A stretch of 64,000 nucleotides of DNA, taken from the NCBI RefSeq assembly GCF_001427785.1, contig NZ_LMHM01000017.1:208662-272661 (forward strand). Reading direction: 5' to 3'. Shown here piece by piece: positions 36,310 to 44,700 of this stretch. The notes under the pieces are model-generated. The model did no database searches. It saw only the letters and a list, made by a program, of their open reading frames with translations, and was not told the origin of the DNA. Each line of letters opens with the position of its first letter. Positions within the stretch are counted from its first letter, which is position 1. Made by a program: the position numbers and the translations under genes. This DNA comes from Lysobacter sp. Root690. Lineage in GTDB: Bacteria > Pseudomonadota > Gammaproteobacteria > Xanthomonadales > Xanthomonadaceae.

Positions 36310-36731
36310 CAGGCCTGCCTGCGATAGTTCAACACGGCGATGCCGTAGTGAACGACCTGCGAGGCGGTGATCATCGCCAGTGCGGTATTGACCAGCGTCC
36401 ATCCGCCGGTCGTGAACGGCATGATGCAGCCGACCACGATCATGCCGGCGATGAGCACGTAGTAGGCCCAGGTGGTCGCGCGCTGGCTGATGGCGCGATC
36501 GCGTTCGTCCGCGGGCATGCGCGCTTCCTCGGGCGAGGCGCGGCGCAGGTACAGATGTCCGGCGCCCAGGATCAGCAATTGCACGATCGCCACCGTGGCG
36601 TACAGGCCGAGCTGGCGCAGATTGGGCAGCGATCCGCCGGGCGGATTGATCGCGACCATGGCGAAGTAGGGGCCGAAGGTGACGGCCAGTGCGATCAGCG
36701 ACAACCAGGCGGTTTTCTCTCGGTGCGACAC
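36309..36731 (-). CDS. Four-TM membrane protein paired with XRE regulator
   Basis: 140 residues from GTG 36731. About four hydrophobic segments are present (LSLIALAVTFGPYFAMVAI, LGLYATVAIVQLLILGAGHL, WAYYVLIAGMIVVGCIMPF, VNTALAMITASQVVHYGIAVL), with the cytosolic motif EEARMPADERDRAISQRA, as in DUF2178-like proteins. It is the first gene of a two-gene operon with the regulator. The DERD..I..RA motif is conserved in that group. The function is unknown. Confidence 0.75.
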   Translation of the reverse strand: MSHREKTAWLSLIALAVTFGPYFAMVAINPPGGSLPNLRQLGLYATVAIVQLLILGAGHLYLRRASPEEARMPADERDRAISQRATTWAYYVLIAGMIVVGCIMPFTTGGWTLVNTALAMITASQVVHYGIAVLNYRRQA

Positions 36732-37038
36732 GTGGGCGTCCTCGGTTCAAGGTGGGATGAATGTAAAAAATACTTTACATGATGTCAAGTAATTTTTGCA
36801 TCAATGGGGTGGCACCTGATGTCTGGCCTGGGCAGGGTGGTTCGAGCGCCGCCGCGTGGGCGAGGGCGTGCTCGCCGGTTCGGATTGCCCGCCTACTTAT
36901 ATGTATGTCGGGATTGCGCGACGGACGCCATGGGTTCGAAGCGCGTCCTGCCCGGCGACGTCGCAGGCTTCGGGCAGAGCAACGGCGATCGCATGCGCGC
37001 GAACCGGTCCGATCGCGCGTTGGGTCTACAATCGTCGG
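36732..37038. other. 307-base divergent region with strong promoter
   Basis: Lies between the membrane/XRE operon (minus) and the small plus-strand gene at 37039. The minus promoter and operator are listed separately. The rest is GC-rich without other clear signals. Confidence 0.4.
36760..36788 (-). promoter_or_regulatory. Sigma70-type promoter with overlapping inverted repeat operator
   Basis: On the minus strand TTGACA (36788-36783), a 17-base spacer and TACATT (36765-36760) form a near-consensus promoter. An inverted repeat ATGTAAA at 36761-36767 and TTTACAT at 36774-36780 covers the spacer and -10. This would let the XRE protein block RNA polymerase. It is one of the few AT-rich stretches in the window. 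Confidence 0.8.
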
Positions 37039-37350
37039 ATGGATCAACAGCTCATCATCAAGTTCTGGCGCAAGTCGCTGGCCGACGAAACATTTCTGGC
37101 GACGATCGAGGACGAACTGAAAGCTGTCCTGGGCAAGACGGTCGAACTGGAGGGCTACGACGTCAGCGCGAAGGAGATCAATCTGTTCATGCTGACCGCC
37201 GACCCGCGCCACTCGTTCCGCCGCGCCAAGGACGTCCTGGAAGCGAAGGGCATCCACAACGGCATGTCGGCCGCGTTCCGGCTGGTGGGCGGCGCGAAGT
37301 TCACCTCGATCTGGCCGCTGCGCTCGACGCGCAAGTTCACGCTGCCCTGA
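37039..37350 (+). CDS. Small conserved-looking protein of unknown function
   Basis: 103 residues from ATG 37039. It is soluble and mixed alpha/beta, with a well-formed pattern: FWRKSLADETFLATIEDELK, VELEGYDVSAKEINLFMLTA and a C-terminal FRLVGGAKFTSIWPLRSTRK. No motif is recognised. Codon use is like that of neighbouring genes, so it is probably real. It could be a small immunity or regulatory protein, but there is no evidence for either. Confidence 0.65.
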   Translation: MDQQLIIKFWRKSLADETFLATIEDELKAVLGKTVELEGYDVSAKEINLFMLTADPRHSFRRAKDVLEAKGIHNGMSAAFRLVGGAKFTSIWPLRSTRKFTLP

Positions 37351-37547
37351 TCGATCGCCTGTGCGTCGTGCACGCGATGCACGCGATCGCATGTCGCGGT
37401 CGCGGCCCAAGATGAGGCGACGTGCAAGACGCTGAACGCATGCCGTCGCTGGCGCCCATCGCGAACCAGCGGCGCAAGTCGCGATGCATCATTCGATAAC
37501 CAGGCCGACCGGCAACGCAAGCAGTCGACGCATCCGCATCGACCGCT

Positions 37548-37802
37548 TCACACGAGCCATGCACGCGTCGATTGGACGATCGACCAGCGCCCCTGCTCGT
37601 CGTGGACCTGAGTGGCGATCGGTCCACCGTCGTCGCCGAAGTAATGTTTGACCGACCTCGTCGATGCCGGTCGCTCAGGCGAGTCCGGTCGCATCGGCCA
37701 GCCTTCGCTTTCCGCGATCTCAACCGCCAAGGCATAACCACGCGCCGCCGATTGCGCCGGGCGGTCGATGCGATTGAAGTGCGTGCGAATGCGAGAGTGC
37801 AT
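37548..37802 (-). CDS. Possible small protein of 84 residues
   Basis: From ATG 37802, GGAACAGC just upstream. The frame reads well (YALAVEIAESEGWPMRPDSP, HYFGDDGGPIATQVHDEQGR) and uses GC-rich third positions like real genes here. The upstream extension of this frame does not look coding. It is acidic in the C-terminal half. No family is known. It may be a decayed or orphan gene. Confidence 0.4.
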   Translation of the reverse strand: MHSRIRTHFNRIDRPAQSAARGYALAVEIAESEGWPMRPDSPERPASTRSVKHYFGDDGGPIATQVHDEQGRWSIVQSTRAWLV

Positions 37803-38121
37803 GCTGTTCCGGCTGCGCTTGTGGCGACGCGTGAGAACGACGAACCGTGGTCGCGTGAGTACTTGCAGCGATACCACCATAGCAGTCGCCGCGGCCGAGC
37901 ATGTGACGACCGCGGGCACGAGCGCGCGCGGATCACGGTTAGCTAACACTCGGCGGCGCAGTGTAGGCCGGCGACACGACGCAACGTCGTGGCAGTGACT
38001 CAGGCGCGGCGATTGACATTGCCCAACCGCACGAGCCTAGAACTCCCCGCGTTTGTGGGAGATGCGGCTTAGGCCGTTGATTGGTCCGTTTCTGACGGAT
38101 CGTAGCGAAGGCGAAATCTTG
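37803..38121. other. 319-base intergenic region
   Basis: Upstream of the fasciclin gene. A possible ribosome site precedes the fasciclin start; otherwise nothing recognisable. Confidence 0.35.
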
Positions 38122-38604
38122 ATGAATACCCCAATGGCCCCGGCCGGCGCGATGGCCGATCCTGCTGCCCGTGCCTTGCCCGAGACGGCGCCGAAAAACC
38201 TGCTCGAAGTCGCCGCCGCGCAAGGCTCGTTCTCGATCTTCTGCGATGCGGTGGAACGCGCCGGCCTGACCGAGCTGCTCAACGGCAACGGCCCGTTCAC
38301 CGCGTTCATTCCGATCGATGCCGCATTCGGCAAATTGCCCGAGGGCATGCTCGAGACTTTGTTCCGTCCGGAAAATAAATCACAACTCGCCGACGTGCTG
38401 TATGGCCATCTGGTGCCCAAGCGCAAGACGGTGGTCGAGTTCGAACGCTGGGACGCGTTGAAGACCGTCAACGGTCGCAACGTCGCGATCCAGTCGGTCA
38501 ACAAGCAGGTCAGCTTCGGTACCGGCAAGGTCATGTTGCCGAATATCTATTCGAGCAACGCGGTGATCCACGGTATCGACCGGGTCAACCTGCCGACCAA
38601 TTAG
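38122..38604 (+). CDS. Fasciclin (FAS1) domain protein
   Basis: 160 residues from ATG 38122, chosen over an earlier in-frame start because the conserved part begins later. It has one FAS1 domain, with the H1 motif GPFTAFIPIDAAFGKLP near 65-80, the central YGHLVP and the end motif NAVIHGIDRVNLP. There is no signal peptide and no membrane anchor. FAS1 domains mediate adhesion or interact with matrix; in bacteria such short forms occur in cytoplasmic or envelope contexts. It is a stand-alone gene. Confidence 0.85.
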   Translation: MNTPMAPAGAMADPAARALPETAPKNLLEVAAAQGSFSIFCDAVERAGLTELLNGNGPFTAFIPIDAAFGKLPEGMLETLFRPENKSQLADVLYGHLVPKRKTVVEFERWDALKTVNGRNVAIQSVNKQVSFGTGKVMLPNIYSSNAVIHGIDRVNLPTN

Positions 38605-38770
38605 TTCTTCCGTCGCGCCGCGCGATCAGTCGATGGCTGGTCGAGCGACGCGTGGTTTAGATGTTTTATCTACGGTACTTCCTTGGGTCTGCACGCCAAC
38701 GTTTTCGGCCCCGACAATCCAATCGTCTGAGTCTGGCTGAACCTGGCGACCGCTAAAGTTTGGATATCGT

Positions 38771-41700
38771 ATGTCCTATGTGTGGCGAATTCTCAGTCAT
38801 TGGTTGCGCCTGCACCGGCGTTTGTGGCGCTGGGGGCGGATAGCGAAGGGCAGGCCCTGGCTGGCCGAGGAACCGTTGCGATCGCGCCTGCTCAGCGCCG
38901 AGCAGATGGAGCAGCACGGCAAGGCGCTCGCGCAAAGTCATCGGGTGCAGGCGGCGGAAGGTTCGGACCTGCTGCTGGCGCGGCTCAAGGACAACGAAGG
39001 CGTGCTCGGCGACGCCAGCGCGCTGCTGACCCAGATGGTGCAGGACGAAGTCCGCATCACCCCGGCCGGCGAGTGGTTGCTCGACAACTATTACCTGATC
39101 GAAGAACAGATCCGCACCGCGCGTCGGCATCTGCCCAAAGGCTACAGCCGCGAACTGCCGGCGCTTAGCGAAGGCCCGGGTACCGGCATGCCGCGCGTCT
39201 ACGATCTGGCGATGGAGGCCATCGCCCACGGCGACGGCCGTATCGACGCCGAGACGATGACCCGCTTCGTCGCCGCCTATCAATCGGTCACCCCGCTCAA
39301 GCTCGGCGAGCTGTGGGCGATCCCGATCATGCTGCGGCTCGCGCTGATCGAAAACCTGCGGCGCATGGCGGCGCGGGTGATGCGCGATGGCCTGGACCAT
39401 CGCCGCGCCGCCGAATGGTCGGAGCGGCTCAACGAGACCGCCGACAACAATCCCAAGGACGTGGTCTTGATCGTGGCCGACATGGCGCGTTCGGATCCGC
39501 CGATGACCGGCGCCTTCGTCGCCGAACTCGCGCGCGGGCTGCACGGCCGCAGCGCGGCGCTGGCGATGCCGATCAGCTGGATCGACCAATGGCTGACCGA
39601 TGGCGGCCACAGCGTCGAGGAACTGGTGCGCTCGGAAAGCCAGCAACAGGCATCCGATCAGGTTTCGATCAGCAACAGCATCGGCAGCCTGCGTTTCCTG
39701 GTCAACATGGACTGGCGCGAGTTCGTCGAGACCATGAGCCTGGTCGAACACACCCTGCGCCAGGATCCGCACGGCGTGTACGCGCTGATGGATTTCAACA
39801 CCCGCGACATGTATCGGCACGTGGTGGAAAAACTCGCGCGCCGCAGTGGCACCAGCGAGACCGACGTGGCCGATATCGTGCTGGAACTGGCGCGCGCCGC
39901 CAGTGATGCGCAAGGCAGCAAGGCCCATGTCGGCTATTACCTGATCGATGACGGCACCGCGCAGATCAAGGAAGCGCTGGCCGCATCCGGGCGCGCGCGC
40001 AAGCCGGTGAGCCTGAGCCGGCGGCGGGTGCCGCTGGGCGCGTACCTGCTGCCGATCGGACTGGTCGCGGCGATATGCACCTACGGCCTGCTGTGGCAGA
40101 CACGCGATGTATCGATGAACCTGGCGCCGCTGCTGGTGTTGGCGGCACTGGCCTTCATCGCCTTCAGCGATCTGGGCATTCATCTGGTCAATTGGCTGGC
40201 GACGGTGTTGATCGCGCCCAAGCCGTTGCCGCGTCTGGATTACTCCAAGGGCTTGCCGGCGCAGGCGCGCAGTCTGGTGGTGGTGCCGGCGATGCTGACC
40301 AGCGCGCAGGCGATCGATCGTCTGGTCGAAGGCCTGGAAGTGCGCTTCCTCGCCAATCGCGACACCTACCTGCATTTCGCTCTGCTGACCGATTTCCTCG
40401 ACGCCGACGAGCAGACCCTGCCCGGCGACGAAGCGTTGGTCGCGCACGCGGCGCAGCACATCGAACGCCTCAACGGCCGCTACGCCGGCGAGCGCGGCGA
40501 CCTGTTCTTCCTGCTCCATCGGCCGCGCCTGTGGAACGCGCAGGAACGCAAATGGATGGGCCTGGAGCGCAAGCGCGGCAAACTCGCCGCGCTCAACCGA
40601 CTGCTGCGCGGCGATTCGCGCGAATCGTTCTCGCAAGTCACCGGCAACACCGAGGTGCTGGAGAACGTGCGCTACGTCATCACCCTGGACACCGACACGC
40701 GCCTGCCGCGCGATGCCGCGCGTGAATTCATCGCGACCTTGTCGCATCCGCTCAATCAGGCGCGCTTCGACGAGCGCCGCCAGCGCGTCACCCGCGGCTA
40801 CGGCATCCTGCAGCCGAGCGTCGGCAGCGGCATGAGCGAACGCCGCGGCTCGCGCTATGCGCGCATGTTCGGCAGCGAGGCGGGCATCGATCCGTACACC
40901 CGGATCGTCTCGGACGTTTATCAGGACCTGTTCGCTGAAGGCTCGTTCGTCGGCAAGGGCATCTACGACGTCGACGCGTTCGAGTACGCGCTGGCCGATC
41001 GCCTGCCCGACAACCGCGTGCTCAGCCACGATCTGCTCGAAGGCTGTTACGCGCGCGCTGGTCTGATCAGCGACGTGCGCCTGTTCGAGGATTATCCCTC
41101 GCGCTACGCGGCCGATGTGAAGCGCCGTTACCGCTGGATCCGCGGCGACTGGCAGCTGCTGCCGTGGCTGTTGCCGTGGGTGCCGCGCATGCACGGCGGC
41201 TTCGAACGCAACCCGCTGTCGTGGCTGTCGCGCGGCAAGCTGCTCGACAATTTGCGCCGCAGTCTGGTCCCGGCCGCGGCGCTCGCGCTGCTGGTCTGGG
41301 GTTGGGCCACCTTGCCGCAGCCATTGGCATGGACCTTGTGGCTGCTCGCGTTGTGGCTGGCGCCGATGCTGGTGCTGGCCGGCTGGGAACTGCTGCGGCG
41401 TCCGTCCGACATGGCGCTGGAAACCCATCTGGTCCAGGTCGGCGGTTCGCTTGCGCGGCAATTGCAACGCGCCTTCGTGACCCTGGCCTGCCTGCCGTTC
41501 GAAGCGTTCTTCGCGCTCGGCGCGATTGCCCGCACCTTGTGGCGGATGACGATCAGCCATCGCCGCCTGCTGCAATGGAATCCGTCCAGCGAGGTCGAGC
41601 GCAGTCTCGGCGATCGCTTCGGCGCGGAACTGCGCGAGATGTGGTCCGCGCCGGTGTTCGCGATCGCGGTCGCGGCGCTGCTGGCGCGGGTGCAGCCGAC

Positions 41701-44700
41701 CTCGCTGTGGATCGCCGCGCCGTGGCTCGCCGCGTGGTTGATCTCGCCGCTGTTGATGGCGTGGCTGGGACGTCCGCCCAAGCAGCGGCGCGCCGGTCTG
41801 TCGCATACGCAGGTGCGTTTCCTCGGCCGCCTGGCCCGCCGCACCTGGGCATTCTTCGAGGTGCATATCCGCGCCGAGGATCATTGGCTGCCGCCGGACA
41901 ATTTCCAGGAACATCCCACGCCGGTGGTGGCGCGGCGCACCTCGCCGACCAATATCGGCCTGTCGCTGCTGGCCAACCTGAGCGCCTACGACCTGGGCTA
42001 TGTGCAGGCCGGCGCGGTGGTCGAACGCACGCGCCTGGCACTGGCCACGCTGGAAACCTTGCCGCGCCATCGCGGGCATTTCTACAACTGGTACGACACC
42101 GAAACCCTGCAGCCGCTGCCGCCGCGCTACATCTCCACGGTCGACAGCGGCAATCTTGCCGCGCATTTGCTGACCTTGCGTCAGGGCCTGCTCGGGTTGA
42201 TCGACGAACCGGTGCTCAGCGCGGTGGTGTTCCAGGGGCTGGCCGACACCTGCGGCGTGCTCGAGGAAAACCTGCGAAATGCGCAGGGCGCGGCCAAGTC
42301 GCCGGCGCAAAGCCAGGCCGCGGCCGCGTTCCGCGAGCGGATCGACGCGATCCTGGCCGAACCGCCGCGGGCGCCGGACGAGATCGAACGCGTTCTATCG
42401 GAGTTGTTGTCGCTGGCTCAAGCGATCGAATCGAGCCGCGGCGAACCCGACAGCGCAAGCGACGACGACACCACCTCGCGCTGGCCGCGCGCGTTGATCG
42501 ACGCGTGTCGCGACGCCTTGCAGGAACTGTCCGACTTCCTGCCCGCGCACGCCGTGCCGGCGCAACCGTCCGCCGACGAGCCCGAATCCACGCTCGGCGC
42601 GGCCGCCATTCCCAGCCTGCGCGACCTGCTGCGGCAGTCGGACAACAGCGAGGTGCGCGAACGCGCGCGCCGCCGCATCCGCGAACTCGAGCGCCTGGCG
42701 CATATCGCCGGCCAGTTCTCGTTGATGGAATACGAGTTCCTGTACGACCGCGGCCGCCATCTGCTGGCGATCGGCTACAACGTCGACGAACGTCGACTCG
42801 ATGCGGGCTATTACGACCTGCTGGCGTCGGAAGCGCGCTTGACCAGCTTCGTCGCCATCGCCCAGAGCCAATTGCCGCAGGAGACTTGGTTCTCGCTGGG
42901 CCGTCTGCTGACCGAGATCGACAGCGGCGCGACCTTGCTGTCGTGGAGCGGCTCGATGTTCGAGTACCTGATGCCGCAGCTGGTGATGCCGAGTTATCCG
43001 GACACCTTGCTCGATCAGACCGCGCAGCACGCGGTGCTGGCGCAGATCCATTACGGCCGCCAGCGCGACGTGCCGTGGGGGATTTCCGAATCGGGCTACA
43101 ACACCGTCGACACGCGCATGAACTATCAGTACCGCGCGTTCGGCGTACCGGGACTCGGGCTCAAGCGCGGTCTCGGCCAGGACCTGGTGATCGCGCCCTA
43201 CGCGAGCATCATGGCGCTGATGGTGATGCCCGAGGCGGCTTGCCAGAACCTGCAGCGTCTGACCGATCTCGGCTTCGGCGGCGAATTCGGCCTGTACGAG
43301 GCCATCGACTACACCCCGGCGCGAGTGCCGCGTGGCCAGACCCATGCGGTGGTGCGTTCGTTCATGGCCCATCACCAGGGCATGGGCCTGCTCGCGCTCG
43401 ACTATCTGCTGCGCGACCAACCGATGCAGAAGCGCTTCGTCGCCGACGCCGAATTCCAGGCGACCTTGCTGCTGCTGCAGGAACGCATCCCGCGCACCGG
43501 CGTGTTCCATCCGCACGAAGCCGAGGCGAGTGGCGCGCGCGCCGCGCCGCCGGTGACCGAGACCCAGCTACGGGTGTTCCGCAATCCCGCGACCGCGCGG
43601 CCGGCCGTGCAGTTGTTGTCGAACGGTCGCTATCACGGTCTGTTGAGCAGCGCCGGCGGCGGTTACAGCCGCCTGGGCGACATGGCGGTCACGCGCTGGC
43701 GCGAGGATTCCACCCGCGATCATTGGGGCGCGTTCTGCTATCTGCGCGATGTCGACACCGGCGAATACTGGTCGGCGACCCATCAGCCGACCTGCGTGCC
43801 GGTCGAGCATTACGAGGCGATCTTCTCCGACGCCAAGGCCGAGTTCCGCGGGCGCAAGAACCGCTACGAAACCCATCTGGAGATCGCCATCTCCGCCGAG
43901 GACGATATCGAGCTGCGCCGGCTGCGGGTGAGCAATCATTCGCGTCGCACCCGCACCATCGAGATCACCACCTACGCCGAAGTGGTGCTGGCGCCGGCGC
44001 TGTCCGACGAACTGCATCCGGCCTTCAGCAATCTGTTCGTGCAGTCGCAGATCGACCGCGACAAGCAGGCCTTGCTGTGCACACGCCGGCCGCGCGCGCA
44101 CGACGAAGTGCCGCCGTGGATGTTCCACCTGATCGCGGTCCACGACGCCGACATCGGCCAGATTTCCTACGAGACCGATCGCGCCCGTTTCATCGGCCGC
44201 GGCAACACCCCGCGCACGCCGCAGGCGATGAGCGGCGATGCCGCGTTGTCGGATTCGGTCGGCTCGGTGCTCGATCCGATCGTCGCGATCCGCACCCGCA
44301 TCGAACTCGCGCCGGACCAGACCGCGATCATCGACATGGTCACCGGCGTCGGCGCCGATCGCGCCGCCTGCACCGCGCTGATCGATCGTTATCGCGACCG
44401 GCGCCTGGCCGATCGCGTGTTCGATCTGGCCTGGACGCACAGCCAGGTCGTGCGCCGCCAGATCAACGCCTCGCAGGCCGATGCGCAGTTGTACGAGCGC
44501 CTGGCCGGTTCGATGGTGTATGCGCATCCCTACCTGCGCGCCGAACAATCGGTGCTGCTGCAGAACCGCCGCGGTCAGTCGGGTCTGTGGGGGCATTCGA
44601 TTTCCGGCGATTTCCCGATCGTGCTGTTGCAGATCAGCGAGGCCGACAACATCGAGCTGGTCCGGCAGATGGTGCAGGCGCATGCGTATTGGCGCCTGAA

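Noticed and set aside
38753-42310. Very long open frame antisense to the first half of ndvB
   Set aside because: High-GC antisense shadow; composition is Gln/Arg/His-rich without any domain, and the forward frame is an undoubted cyclic glucan synthase.
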